43,325 nt of DNA from Firmicutes bacterium UBA5010 (GCA_002396645.1 DGYI01000035.1:14944-58268); one strand, 5' to 3'; positions 8,445-17,213 are shown, counted from the stretch's first letter. Numbers and translations are program-made. Notes: generated by a model from the letters alone, not told the origin.

Positions 8445-10424
8445 ATGGCTATAGAAAAAATGGTTCTGATAAAAATTATAGGCTCGCTTAACGATATGCA
8501 CAAGATGCTAAAACAGCTTGTGTTGTCTGAAAGTGTTCATCTTGATTTTGAAGAAAACAACACATATGATGATAACTATATGCTGCACGAATATGAAGCC
8601 TTTGCACCTGAGTCTTATTACTTTAAAGATATTGATTATGATAAAATGAGGCAAAAATGCAGCGAGATAGAGGATTCAGTCGAAAAGCTTTGCAAAATTG
8701 CCGGTATAGATCTGAAAGCAGATAAAAAATATATTGAAAATTTTGAATATACTGTTGACAGCTTATCTGAAAGCTTTAGAAAAATCAGTGAAGAAATGGG
8801 CAATAAGCTTGATGAAATAAATTCAAAAAAGAAAAAAATAGAAGAGCTTTTGGATTTTGAGAAGAAGATTGGCAGTATAGATGATAAAAGCTTAGACTTC
8901 AGACGATTATCCGACTTAAACTATTTTGACTATGAGGTGGGGACCCTATCTCACGAGGATAAGGTCAGGATGAAAAGAAACTATGAAAACATCACTGCCA
9001 TTGCATTGGATATAGGAATAATCAAATCCTCGATAGAGGATATGTATATAGTAATTTATCCTAAGCAGTTTAAGGATGAAAATATAAAGCTTTTAAAATC
9101 TTTAAACTGGAATAAACTAAAGGCTCCGGAGGGTATCACGGGAACAGTCGAACAGATGCTGTCACAAGTAGAAGATCATATTATATCATTGTCGGGAGAT
9201 GTTGAAAATCTTCTCAGAGAAATAGATATAAATAAAAAAAATAATGAAATTTTGCTTAATAAAATATATACAGCCGTAAAGCTTGAAAAAAGAATATATG
9301 AATTAGAAAAAGATGTAACTTACGGTGAGAATGTATTTGTTATAAATGCGTGGACAAGAGCAAGCGATAAAGACATCATAAAAAAATCTCTGGACACAGT
9401 TACAGATAAATTTGTTATGACACATAAAAGCCCCGAAGAAATCAACAAAGCTGTTATGCCGCCGACAAAGCTTAAAAATAATATTTTTTCAAGACCCTTT
9501 GAAATGATTGTGAGAATGTATGGATTGCCGTCATATTACGAGATAGACCCGACACCATTTTTGTCGATAACATTCTTTTTGATGTTTGGACTTATGTTTG
9601 GTGATATAGGTCAAGGATTAGTATATTTACTGGCAGGACTTTTGATTATGAAAAAGAGCAGGGTAGCAGGACAGATATTAGAAAGACTGGGTATAAGCTC
9701 TATGATTTTCGGTTTTATATACGGAAGTTTATTCGGGCTTGAACAGGCGGAACTGCCGTGGCTGCCAAGCTTAATCGGAAAACCTCTTGACCCTAAAAAT
9801 ATTATGCCGATACTTATAATGGGTGTGGTGTTCGGTGTAGTTGTTCTGACAGTTTCCTATGCTATAGGTATTTTAAATCGTCTCAAAAAAAAAAATATTG
9901 AAGAAGGAATCTTTGGGAAAAATGGATTAATGGGATATATATTCTTTATCAGTCTTGTATTGATAGGAGTATGCCTAGTTAAGTTTATAAATCTTCCTGT
10001 TTGGGTTCCGGCTTTGACATTAGTTGTGAGTCTCTTGATTATGGTCTTTAAGCAGCCTATAACTCATTTAGTTATCGGGAAAAAGCCACTTATACACGGA
10101 AGTGCAGGCTCGTATTTTACAGAGAGCATATTTGAAGGTATAGAAACGATACTCAATGCCTTAAGTAATGCAATATCTTTTATACGTATAGGGGCATTTG
10201 CACTTAATCATGCGGGATTGTTCTTAGCTTTTTTGGTAATGTCGGAGGTTACGACAAATTTAGCGTTAAAAATATTGATTCTTGTACTCGGCAATGTTCT
10301 GATACTTACTCTTGAAGGTTTAGTAGTACTGATTCAGTGCCTACGACTTGAATATTATGAGATGTTCAGTAAATATTTTGATGGTGACGGGGTTGAATAT
10401 AACCCGATAAAAATTAATAATTAG
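8445..10424 (+). CDS. ntpI: V-type ATPase subunit I (membrane stator, a-subunit homolog)
   Basis: 659 residues: cytoplasmic coiled-coil arm (about 1-340), then a membrane domain with seven or eight helices from about residue 368 (PTPFLSITFFLMFGLMFGD). The ion-channel arginines of the family are present in SFIRIGAFALNHAGL and LIQCLRLEYYEMFSKYF. The C-terminal DGDGVEYNPI matches the F-F-x-G-x-G-x-x-F-x-P end typical of subunit I. ATG 8445 after GGAGGG was chosen over an upstream in-frame ATG at 8421 that overlaps ntpC. It anchors the peripheral stalks and passes ions to the K ring. Confidence 0.95.
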   Translation: MAIEKMVLIKIIGSLNDMHKMLKQLVLSESVHLDFEENNTYDDNYMLHEYEAFAPESYYFKDIDYDKMRQKCSEIEDSVEKLCKIAGIDLKADKKYIENFEYTVDSLSESFRKISEEMGNKLDEINSKKKKIEELLDFEKKIGSIDDKSLDFRRLSDLNYFDYEVGTLSHEDKVRMKRNYENITAIALDIGIIKSSIEDMYIVIYPKQFKDENIKLLKSLNWNKLKAPEGITGTVEQMLSQVEDHIISLSGDVENLLREIDINKKNNEILLNKIYTAVKLEKRIYELEKDVTYGENVFVINAWTRASDKDIIKKSLDTVTDKFVMTHKSPEEINKAVMPPTKLKNNIFSRPFEMIVRMYGLPSYYEIDPTPFLSITFFLMFGLMFGDIGQGLVYLLAGLLIMKKSRVAGQILERLGISSMIFGFIYGSLFGLEQAELPWLPSLIGKPLDPKNIMPILIMGVVFGVVVLTVSYAIGILNRLKKKNIEEGIFGKNGLMGYIFFISLVLIGVCLVKFINLPVWVPALTLVVSLLIMVFKQPITHLVIGKKPLIHGSAGSYFTESIFEGIETILNALSNAISFIRIGAFALNHAGLFLAFLVMSEVTTNLALKILILVLGNVLILTLEGLVVLIQCLRLEYYEMFSKYFDGDGVEYNPIKINN

Positions 10425-10440
10425 AGATAAGGATGGAGAA

Positions 10441-10518
10441 TGAAGAAAAGAACTCTTCACTCTATGGAAGAATCAAAAAACGATTCTTCATTAAATTGTT
10501 ATAATGCCGCGAAGCGGC
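10441..10518 (-). repeat. modular hairpin repeat, copy B (inverted), plus a three-base-loop hairpin before ntpK
   Basis: GAAGAATC / GATTCTTC at 10467-10489 with a 7-base loop; read on the minus strand it continues CCATAGAGTGAA as in the other copies. A small hairpin TGAAGA / TCTTCA (10441-10459) lies beside it. Then GCCGC-GAA-GCGGC (10506-10518) ends three bases before the AAAGGAGG of ntpK. This is the only repeat copy inside an operon and the only one inverted relative to the others. It could create an mRNA end or stabilise the transcript of the rotor-ring gene, which must be made in excess. Confidence 0.75.
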
Positions 10519-10533
10519 GTAAAGGAGGAAATT

Positions 10534-10965
10534 ATGCAAATTTTATTATTATTGTTAGCAATTACAGTTTCAGCAGGAACAATTTTATATGGTAAGAAAG
10601 CTTATAAGGAAAAGAAAAAGGGAAGTATTAAAAAACATGTTTTAGCTTCAGTTTCGGTTTTTGCTTTAGTAGCAGTCGGAATGATTGTATCGGCTATGTT
10701 TGGGAAAAATGTATTTGCCGAGGTAGCCGGAGCTGCAGGAGCAGGCTTAAGTCTTGGTGATGGATTTAAGTACTTGGCGGCAGCATTAAGTACAGGATTA
10801 GCAACAATCGGTACAGGCGTAGCAGTTGGATCTGTAGGTTCTGCAGCTATAGGAGCTGTTACGGAGGATTCATCAATACTTGGTAAAACATTGATATTTG
10901 TTGGTATGGCAGAAGGTATAGCGATATATGGTATGATAATTTCTATATTAATTCTGTTCGTATAG
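10534..10965 (+). CDS. ntpK: V-type ATPase subunit K (rotor-ring proteolipid)
   Basis: 143 very hydrophobic residues. Helices 1-2 (about 1-17 and 36-58) flank a basic loop (KKAYKEKKKGSIKKH) and have no membrane carboxylate. Helices 3-4 form the functional hairpin, with LATIGTGVAVGSVGSAAIG and the ion-binding Glu127 in FVGMAEGIAIYG. The start at ATG 10534 follows AAAGGAGG by five bases. Aligned by eye with Enterococcus hirae NtpK, its sodium-ligand Gln110 corresponds to Val98 here, and the first-hairpin ligands are absent, so I lean to proton coupling; that is inference. It is preceded by a repeat and a small hairpin. Confidence 0.92.
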   Translation: MQILLLLLAITVSAGTILYGKKAYKEKKKGSIKKHVLASVSVFALVAVGMIVSAMFGKNVFAEVAGAAGAGLSLGDGFKYLAAALSTGLATIGTGVAVGSVGSAAIGAVTEDSSILGKTLIFVGMAEGIAIYGMIISILILFV

Positions 10966-10977
10966 AAGGAATGTATC

Positions 10978-11286
10978 ATGAAATCATTTTTAATAAGCGA
11001 TAACAGAGATACTTTTGTCGGAATGAGGCTTGCCGGTATCAATGGTATGATTGTTCACAGCAGTGAAGAAGCTTCAGCGGCAATAAAAAAATGTATAGAT
11101 AATGATGATATAGGAGTGCTTATTTTAACTGAAAAAATTGTTGATATGCTCAAAGATGAAGTGATGAGGCTAAAATTGAAGTGTAAAAAACCTTTAATCA
11201 TTGAAATTCCTGACAGGCATGGAACAACAAGGGGCTATGACTTGATATCAACGTATATAAGAGAGTCCGTCGGCATTAAAATGTAA
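10978..11286 (+). CDS. ntpG: V-type ATPase subunit F (central stalk)
   Basis: 102 residues, typical of the Rossmann-like F/NtpG subunit that joins the central shaft. Visible features: N-terminal S-D-N-R-D-T-F-V-G-M-R-L-A-G-I (family pattern D-x-D-T-x-x-G-F-R-L-A-G), a middle DDIGVLILTEKI strand, and PLIIEIPDRHG, close to the family's P-x-I-x-x-I-P motif. ATG 10978 follows GAAGGA. It lies between K and E, whereas the common bacterial order is E-C-F. Assignment is well supported by motif and position. Confidence 0.92.
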   Translation: MKSFLISDNRDTFVGMRLAGINGMIVHSSEEASAAIKKCIDNDDIGVLILTEKIVDMLKDEVMRLKLKCKKPLIIEIPDRHGTTRGYDLISTYIRESVGIKM

Positions 11287-11305
11287 AAATGTGAGGTGAT
11301 ATATT

Positions 11306-11995
11306 ATGGTAACTATTGAGCAAAAAATGATATTATTTTCAAGACTGATATATCAGCTGATGAATGCTGAATTCAAGGGAGTTTTGAAAAACTTGGAAGC
11401 TGATTATAATGAGAAGCTTGAAAAAAATAAAAGAGATATTGATTCGGAAGTTAAGAAAATAGTTAATAATGCTCATAAAAAAAGAGACTTGGAAGTTTCA
11501 AAGATACACAGCACTTTAAGAATAAATGAAAAAAAGGAATATATGCTCATTAGGGAAAAATATTATAATAAATTTATGGACAGATTAAAGGCATATATTT
11601 ATGAATTTGTTAAAAGTGACGGATATAAAAGCTATCTGCTAAGACTTATAAACGGAATCGGTCTTAAGGAAGAAGCCATGCACAACCCTATAACGCCAGC
11701 TTGTGAAAATAATTGCATTGGCATAAATATAAAGGATATAAGCCTTTACATGACAAGTAAAGATTGTGATTTATACTCTGAGTTATTGAGTGCGGAATTA
11801 AAAAAGTTTGGATATGAGGAAGGCAGCTATAGAATAGCTGTTTCAAGTGATAATATAATCGGCGGCTTTATAATAGAAGATAATATTGATAAATTCAGGA
11901 TAGATTTATCAATAAAATCCTTATTGGACGATAATAAGGAATATATTATGAAGATTTTGTTTGAAGCTTTAGAAGCAGGTGAAAAGCTTGAATAA
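11306..11995 (+). CDS. ntpE: V-type ATPase subunit E (peripheral stalk)
   Basis: 229 residues, a usual size. The first ~100 are a long charged helix with lysine- and glutamate-rich repeats that pairs with the small stalk subunit; the C-terminal half forms an alpha/beta head contacting A and B, ending with SSDNIIGGFIIEDNIDKFRIDLSI and a final helix, the family's G-G-x-x-x-x-x-x-x-x-I-x-x-D-x-x pattern. ATG 11306 after GAGGTGAT. A segment near residue 125-140 (HNPITPACENNCIG) with two cysteines looks like an insertion not usual in the family. Operon context makes the call firm. Confidence 0.88.
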   Translation: MVTIEQKMILFSRLIYQLMNAEFKGVLKNLEADYNEKLEKNKRDIDSEVKKIVNNAHKKRDLEVSKIHSTLRINEKKEYMLIREKYYNKFMDRLKAYIYEFVKSDGYKSYLLRLINGIGLKEEAMHNPITPACENNCIGINIKDISLYMTSKDCDLYSELLSAELKKFGYEEGSYRIAVSSDNIIGGFIIEDNIDKFRIDLSIKSLLDDNKEYIMKILFEALEAGEKLE

Positions 11996-12031
11996 ACTAT
12001 GTAAATGTGCAAAGGAGGCGTGGACATAATA

Positions 12032-13801
12032 ATGAATAACATCGAGGGAATAGTTAGGCTTATAAACGGACCGGTAGTGAAGGGCATTAATATGAGTTCA
12101 TTTAAGGTAAATGAGATGGTTACTGTAGGAGAGAAAAGACTTATCGGTGAGGTAGTTTCGTTAAATAAGGATGAGGCCACAATTCAAGTTTATGAAGAAA
12201 CTGAAGGACTTCGTTCGGATGAGAAGATATACTCTACGGGAACTCCGTTATCGGTAACGCTTGGACCGGGCATGATAGGAAATATATTTGACGGAATACA
12301 AAGACCTCTGGAATATATACAAGAGCTTTCTAAAGATTTTATACCTGACGGGATAGGGTTGGTAACAATAAATGCGGATAAAGAATGGAATACAGAGATT
12401 GTTGTTAAAGATGGTGATTATTTAAGTGCCGGAACGGTATATGCTAAAGTGCCTGAAACACAAAGTATCATGCATAAGCTTATAGTTCCGTACAATATAA
12501 GCGGCAGAGTGATTGAAGTTAAAGCTAACGGAAAATATAAGCTGAATGACACGATTGTTGTAATAGAGAAGGATAACGGAGAAAGATTCAATCTTAGCCT
12601 GTGTACAAAATGGCCTGTAAGAAAACCAAGACCTATCGGAAAAAGAATACCTATATATAAGCCTCTGATTACGGGTCAAAGAGTAATAGACAGTTTTTAT
12701 CCTGTTGCAAAAGGCGGAACGGTAGGCTTGCCCGGCGGATTCGGAACAGGAAAAACAGTCACGCAGCATCAGTTTGCTAAATGGAGCGATGCTGATATCA
12801 TAGTTTATATAGGCTGCGGAGAACGTGGAAATGAAATGACAGATGTTTTGGAGGAATTTCCTACCTTGATTGACCCGAGGACAAACAGACCCCTTATGGA
12901 AAGAACTATACTGATAGCCAATACTTCAAATATGCCTGTTGCGGCCAGAGAAGCGAGCATTTATACAGGTATAACAATGGCTGAGTATTATAGAGATATG
13001 GGATATGATGTAGCGATAATGGCGGATTCAACATCAAGATGGGCAGAAGCATTGCGTGAAATATCGGGACGTTTGGAGGAAATGCCTGCCGAGGAAGGCT
13101 ACCCTGCGTATTTGCCTTCAAGATTGGCTGAATTTTATGAAAGAGCGGGTTGTGTGAGAACTTTATCGGGAGATGAGGCGAGTGTTACAATAATAGGCGC
13201 TGTTTCACCTCCGGGCGGAGATTTTTCCGAGCCTGTTACAGAAAATACCAAAAGATTTGTTACTGCATTTTTAGCACTTGATAAAAAACTTGCTTATGCA
13301 AGACACTATCCGGCTATAAATTATTTGACCAGCTACAGCGGATATGCTTCAATGCTTAAGGACTGGTATGATGAAAATGTATCTCCTGAAATGATGCAGC
13401 TTCGTTCAAAGATGATAAGGCTTTTGCAGGAAGAAGAAAAGCTTAACGAGATAGTTCAGCTTGTAGGAGAAGATGTTTTGCCTAATGATCAGGCATTGAT
13501 TCTTGAGATAGCCAGAATAGTCAAAAAAGGATTCCTGCAGCAGAATGCTTTGCATAAGGAAGACAGCTATGTTGTTTTAATGAAGCAATTTAAAATGCTC
13601 AAAGTTATAGATACTCTGTATGAAAATGCTCTTGTCTGTGTTAAAATCGGAATACCTATTTCAACAATAAAGGAACAAGACGTTATTCAGGATGTTCTAA
13701 AGATGAAGTATGATATACCAAATGACAAACTTGCGTTGCTGGATGAATTGTCAGACAGAATTATTAAGACATATAGCGATTTGAGACAAAAATACGATTA
13801 G
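12032..13801 (+). CDS. ntpA: V-type ATPase catalytic subunit A
   Basis: 589 residues, standard length. The P-loop is GGFGTGKTV (about 235-243); GERGNEMTDVLEEFP carries the catalytic glutamate region, and ADSTSRWAEALREISGRLEEMPAEEGYPAYL is diagnostic of A subunits. A bulge domain (about 115-190) distinguishes it from F-type beta. The start is uncertain: AAAGGAGG (12011-12018) is 13 bases from ATG 12032, an in-frame GTG at 12020 is too close, and a nearer TGGA may serve the ATG. The 5' flank TGTGCAAAGGAGG...GACATAA is nearly identical to that of the unrelated gene at 17214. Confidence 0.97.
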   Translation: MNNIEGIVRLINGPVVKGINMSSFKVNEMVTVGEKRLIGEVVSLNKDEATIQVYEETEGLRSDEKIYSTGTPLSVTLGPGMIGNIFDGIQRPLEYIQELSKDFIPDGIGLVTINADKEWNTEIVVKDGDYLSAGTVYAKVPETQSIMHKLIVPYNISGRVIEVKANGKYKLNDTIVVIEKDNGERFNLSLCTKWPVRKPRPIGKRIPIYKPLITGQRVIDSFYPVAKGGTVGLPGGFGTGKTVTQHQFAKWSDADIIVYIGCGERGNEMTDVLEEFPTLIDPRTNRPLMERTILIANTSNMPVAAREASIYTGITMAEYYRDMGYDVAIMADSTSRWAEALREISGRLEEMPAEEGYPAYLPSRLAEFYERAGCVRTLSGDEASVTIIGAVSPPGGDFSEPVTENTKRFVTAFLALDKKLAYARHYPAINYLTSYSGYASMLKDWYDENVSPEMMQLRSKMIRLLQEEEKLNEIVQLVGEDVLPNDQALILEIARIVKKGFLQQNALHKEDSYVVLMKQFKMLKVIDTLYENALVCVKIGIPISTIKEQDVIQDVLKMKYDIPNDKLALLDELSDRIIKTYSDLRQKYD

Positions 13802-13813
13802 GTAGTGATAATT

Positions 13814-15187
13814 ATGAAAAAAGAATATTTGAAGTTAGAACGTGTTGAGGGTCCCTTAATTGTGCTCGGAAACGTTAAAGATGTTGCCTATGGTGAAGTT
13901 GTCGATATAAAAATGAACAATGATGAGACAAGAAAGGGCAGAATAATTAAAATAGATGGTGATAAGGTTATAATACAGGTATTTGAAGGAACTTCCGGTA
14001 TCGCTACCGATAATTCATCGGTAAAATTCACAGGTGAGCCGTTATCTATCCCATTGTCAAAGGAGATATTAGGAAGAACATTCAACGGAGTGGGGCAGCC
14101 TATAGACGGTATGTACCAAATAATATCATCTCATAAAGAAAACATTAATGGACGTCCTATAAATCCTGTTGCGCGTAAATATCCGAGAAACTTCATACAA
14201 ACAGGGATTTCTTCGATTGATGCTCTGATGACACTTATCAGAGGGCAAAAGCTTCCGATTTTTTCAGGAAACGGTATAGCCCACAATGAGCTTGCTGTAC
14301 AGATAGTTAAGCAGGCTAAAATTGAAGGAGCTACCAAGGATAATTTTGCTATTGTTTTTGGAGCTATGGGTGTAAGGCATGATGATGCTGATTATTTTGT
14401 CAAGAGTTTTCAAGATTCGGGAGTTTTAGACCACGTAGTTATGTATATAAATACTGCTGATGCTCCGATAGTTGAGAGAATCGCAACTCCGAAGTGTGCT
14501 CTGACAGCGGCTGAATATCTTGCATTTCAATGCGATATGCACGTTTTGGTCATACTTACGGATATGACCAGCTATGCAGAGGCTCTGCGTGAGATATCAT
14601 CTGCCAAGGAAGAGGTACCGTCACGTAAGGGATATCCGGGATATTTATACAGTGATTTATCAACTATATATGAAAGAGCAGGAATGCTCAAATCAAGAGA
14701 AGGCTCGATTACACTTATACCAATATTGACAATGCCTAATGATGATATAACTCATCCTATACCTGACTTGACCGGATTTATCACGGAAGGTCAGATTGTT
14801 TTGAACAGAGAGTTCAATCAAAAAAATATATATCCTCCGGTAGATATATTGCCTTCTTTGTCAAGGCTTATGAAAGACGGTATCGGAGAAGAATATACAA
14901 GAGAGGATCATGCAGATTTGTCAAGCCAGATATTTGCTGCATATTCAAAGGTTCAGGATGTAAAAAGCTTGGCACAGATTATCGGTGAGGATGATTTAAG
15001 TGATATAGATAAGCTTTATCTTGAGTTTGGAAGAGCACTCGAAGGCAGATTTATATCACAGGCAATTGATGAGAACAGAAGCATAACGGAGACCTTAGAC
15101 TTAGGCTGGGAAATACTGTCCATATTGCCGGTTGGCGAGCTTGATCGTATGAAAACAGAAATGATAGAAAAATACTACAGGAAATAA
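13814..15187 (+). CDS. ntpB: V-type ATPase regulatory/nucleotide-binding subunit B
   Basis: 457 residues, the normal size. It lacks a P-loop, having FSGNGIAHNELAVQI where subunit A has GGFGTGKT, as is characteristic of B subunits. Other signatures: NFIQTGISSIDALMTLIRGQKLPIF, VFGAMGVRHDDADYF, TDMTSYAEALREISSAKEEVPSRKGYPGYLYSDL and YERAG, the family's late motifs. ATG 13814 was chosen because it begins the conserved MKKEYLKLERVEGPLI; a GTG at 13805 would add only three residues. It alternates with A in the hexameric head. Starts 12 bases after ntpA and ends 11 bases before ntpD. Confidence 0.96.
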   Translation: MKKEYLKLERVEGPLIVLGNVKDVAYGEVVDIKMNNDETRKGRIIKIDGDKVIIQVFEGTSGIATDNSSVKFTGEPLSIPLSKEILGRTFNGVGQPIDGMYQIISSHKENINGRPINPVARKYPRNFIQTGISSIDALMTLIRGQKLPIFSGNGIAHNELAVQIVKQAKIEGATKDNFAIVFGAMGVRHDDADYFVKSFQDSGVLDHVVMYINTADAPIVERIATPKCALTAAEYLAFQCDMHVLVILTDMTSYAEALREISSAKEEVPSRKGYPGYLYSDLSTIYERAGMLKSREGSITLIPILTMPNDDITHPIPDLTGFITEGQIVLNREFNQKNIYPPVDILPSLSRLMKDGIGEEYTREDHADLSSQIFAAYSKVQDVKSLAQIIGEDDLSDIDKLYLEFGRALEGRFISQAIDENRSITETLDLGWEILSILPVGELDRMKTEMIEKYYRK

Positions 15188-15198
15188 GAGGTAATATT

Positions 15199-15816
15199 AT
15201 GGCTGTTTTAATTGCACCTACCAAGTCAAATCTGATTAAAGCAAAATCATCATTGCAGCTTTCTAAAAAAGGCTTTGAGCTTTTAGATAAAAAACGAAAT
15301 GTTTTAATTAAGGAAATGATGAGCTTCGTTAATAAATCAAAAAATATTCAAACAGAAATATACGATACCATTGCTAAGGCTTATGAATCATTGCAAATTG
15401 CCAATGTGATATTGGGAGTTAAGGATGTTGAGGATATATCATATAGTGTTCCCGATGATGAATCTTTTGAACTTTTGTTAAAAAGTGTAATGGGTGTTGA
15501 TATTCCCACTATTAAATATCAGAAGAAAGATATAATACCGACATACGGGTTTTATTATACAAATTCAGCCTTAGATGCTGCAAGACTTAATTTTAATGAT
15601 GTGAAATATAAGATATACGAGCTTGCTGAGATTGAAAACTCAATATTTAAGCTGGCAAAGGAAATAGAAAAAACACAAAAAAGAACTAATGCATTGCAGC
15701 ATATTCAGATTCCGAAATATAAGGAACAGGTTAAATATATTCAAGAGGTATTAGAGGAAAAGGAAAGAGAAGATTTCTTCAGACTTAAAAAATTAAAGAG
15801 TAAAAAGAAAAAATAA
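15199..15816 (+). CDS. ntpD: V-type ATPase subunit D (central shaft)
   Basis: 205 residues, family size. It opens with A-P-T-K-S-N-L-I-K-A-K-S-S-L, matching the near-invariant P-T-K-x-x-L-x-x-L start of subunit D. Long N- and C-terminal helices form the antiparallel coiled coil that turns inside the A3B3 head. The late RTNALQHIQIPKYKEQVKYIQEVLEEKEREDFFRLKKLK matches the family's R-x-N-A-L-E-x-x-x-I-P block. ATG 15199 after AGAGGT. Last gene of the operon; a bulged hairpin with a T-run follows. No NtpJ-like K+ transporter gene follows. Confidence 0.95.
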   Translation: MAVLIAPTKSNLIKAKSSLQLSKKGFELLDKKRNVLIKEMMSFVNKSKNIQTEIYDTIAKAYESLQIANVILGVKDVEDISYSVPDDESFELLLKSVMGVDIPTIKYQKKDIIPTYGFYYTNSALDAARLNFNDVKYKIYELAEIENSIFKLAKEIEKTQKRTNALQHIQIPKYKEQVKYIQEVLEEKEREDFFRLKKLKSKKKK

Positions 15817-15824
15817 GTTCATAT

Positions 15825-15866
15825 AAAGGTTCATAGATTATATTTTTGCGTATTTATGAATCCTTT
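15825..15866 (+). terminator. terminator of the V-ATPase operon
   Basis: Stem AAAGGTTCATA (15825-15835) with TATGAA-T-CCTTT (15855-15866), one bulged base, followed by a T-rich tract. Placed nine bases after the ntpD stop. Confidence 0.65.
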
Positions 15867-15980
15867 TTTATTTTATTATAAATATCTGACAGGCTGATTA
15901 ATTATATAGAATTTGGTAATATAATACATATTATAAAGATATATATATTTAGATTTTACAATAAAATAACAAAAATATTT

Positions 15981-16016
15981 AAAGAGCACAGCGGTTTTAA
16001 TACTCCTGTGCTCTTT
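15981..16016. terminator. terminator of the minus-strand acetyltransferase gene, perhaps bidirectional
   Basis: Perfect 11-bp stem AAAGAGCACAG / CTGTGCTCTTT with a 14-base loop, lying between converging genes and ending four bases from the GNAT stop. On the minus strand it is followed by AAATATTTTTGTT, adequate for intrinsic termination. The ~110 bases between this stem and the ATPase terminator are plain AT-rich sequence with nothing I can name. Confidence 0.65.
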
Positions 16017-16019
16017 TAT

Positions 16020-16871
16020 CTAAATTTTCTTCATATAAGAGCGATAATTTTCAATCGCTTTGAATCCGATATTTTGTGCTATTTCTAATTGAAGTTTTAA
16101 GTCCTCTTCTATAAAATACAGTATTTCATTTTTACCCTTATTGAGAACTTCATTTACAGATTTTGAGAGCAAATCATGCTCATAGTTTTTGTACTCATCA
16201 TCTAAAAACAGACCGAATATTTCTGCCGAATCATCATCATACAGCTTGATAAATATACTGCCTGCAATTTGATTACTATCCTTTAAAACATATATGTCCC
16301 ATATATTGCGATTCTGTTTTATTCTTTCGCTTGTCCAATATATGTCTTTAGCATATTTATCGTGGAATTGTGCGTATATATCAAATTCATTATCTTTTAG
16401 ATTTTCTACATTATCTGAAATTGTATCACAAATAAAATCATTTTTTAAAAGTGATGTTTTTATGCTTGCATCAATACATTCAAAGTTATTGTCAGTAAAA
16501 TACTTGTTAGCTTTTGCATTTTCGGGAGGAAGCCCGATATAGAAATCATAGCCGCTGTAATTATCATCTATATACTGCATAAATTCATCAGCTATAGTCT
16601 TGTAATCACCATCTATAAAAAAACCGTTGGATTGTGCATATTTATCCTTTGACTCAACAAACAAATTAAGCGTACCGACAAGCTTATTATCTGCATAACA
16701 GGCTAATACCCTGTCATCCTTATGAAGCATTATATTTTTGAATCTTTTATACATATCGTCGAGGCATTTATCTTCCCTGGGATAGCTTGATGAGGAAGGA
16801 TTTAAATATAGATTCCACGAAAACTCAACAATTTCTTTGAGTCTATCAATATCTGTAATTTCTTTTATCAT
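16020..16871 (-). CDS. GNAT-family acetyltransferase with two GNAT-like halves
   Basis: 283 residues from ATG at 16871, chosen because AAAGGA lies about ten bases upstream; an in-frame TTG at 16892 would include that site in the protein. Residues ~1-130 look like a first GNAT fold (VLACYADNKLVGTLNLFVESKD as the beta2-beta3 hairpin, then PPENAKANKYFTDNNFECID as the C-terminal helix-strand). Residues ~150-283 repeat the plan (DIYVLKDSNQIAGSIFIKLYDDDSAEIFGLFLDDEYKNYEHDLLSKSV, then QLEIAQNIGFKAIENYRSYMKKI). The acetyl-CoA loop Q/R-x-x-G-x-G/A is poor in both, so one half may be structural. Single gene; substrate unknown. Confidence 0.6.
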   Translation of the reverse strand: MIKEITDIDRLKEIVEFSWNLYLNPSSSSYPREDKCLDDMYKRFKNIMLHKDDRVLACYADNKLVGTLNLFVESKDKYAQSNGFFIDGDYKTIADEFMQYIDDNYSGYDFYIGLPPENAKANKYFTDNNFECIDASIKTSLLKNDFICDTISDNVENLKDNEFDIYAQFHDKYAKDIYWTSERIKQNRNIWDIYVLKDSNQIAGSIFIKLYDDDSAEIFGLFLDDEYKNYEHDLLSKSVNEVLNKGKNEILYFIEEDLKLQLEIAQNIGFKAIENYRSYMKKI

Positions 16872-17101
16872 AGTTTTTAATATTCCTTTCAAGTGGGCAT
16901 AAATTAATAATAGCTTAATTAATTATACTTTTAATAAAATTAATAGTCAATATTTATTAAATAATACGTCTAGATTTAGCAATTAAGGAAATTTTAATAA
17001 TATTTTAATATAATATTAATTGATAATATTGAATAATTGATTTATCATATATTAATAGCGAAAAATATAATAATTTGTCACATATAATTAAGGAGTGAAG
17101 G
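16872..17101. other. divergent intergenic region, extremely AT-rich
   Basis: Between the divergent acetyltransferase and CmpB-like genes. It is dominated by TTAATA/ATATTA-like runs and must carry both promoters, but no hexamer pair stands out from the background. The only clear signal is AAGGAG at 17090-17095, the ribosome site of the leader frame at 17102. Confidence 0.5.
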
Positions 17102-17206
17102 TTGAAAGAAATAATACAAATAAAAAAAATAAGCACTGAGTTTGCTTTTAGCAAACTTTGTCTATCGCACAAATTTTTCATGATTCTTTGTGCAAAGGAG
17201 GTATAG
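17102..17206 (+). CDS. possible 34-residue leader ORF ending at the next gene's ribosome site
   Basis: TTG 17102 with AAGGAG six bases upstream opens a 34-codon frame (begins MKEIIQIKKISTEF, ends FFMILCAKEV). Its TAG lies eight bases before ATG 17214, and the last codons AAG GAG GTA are themselves the ribosome site of that gene. Two hairpins lie inside the frame: AGTTTGC / GCAAACT (17139-17157) and GCACAAA / TTTGTGC (17167-17193), the latter ending next to AAAGGAGG. A ribosome translating the leader would cross both stems, so this could couple or meter translation downstream. No protein family recognised; plausible but unproven. Confidence 0.35.
   Translation: MKEIIQIKKISTEFAFSKLCLSHKFFMILCAKEV
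17139..17193 (+). repeat. two tandem hairpins immediately before the ribosome site of the 17214 gene
   Basis: AGTTTGC-N5-GCAAACT (17139-17157) and GCACAAA-N13-TTTGTGC (17167-17193), the latter touching AAAGGAGG (17194-17201). Same position and tandem layout as the hairpins before ntpC and the BMP lipoprotein, but with longer loops. Confidence 0.6.
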
Positions 17207-17213
17207 ACATAAA

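Noticed and set aside
10602..11042. Long antisense frame opposite ntpK and ntpG
   Set aside because: Shadow of the real genes: threonine/proline/alanine-rich antisense of a small-residue membrane protein, with no ribosome site.
15867..15980. Possible small gene or RNA between the ATPase terminator and the next stem
   Set aside because: No ribosome site, open frame of note or structured element; ordinary AT-rich spacer.
16872..17101. Promoter pair between the divergent GNAT and CmpB-like genes
   Set aside because: So AT-rich that TATAAT-like strings are everywhere and no -35 at proper spacing stood out; not called.
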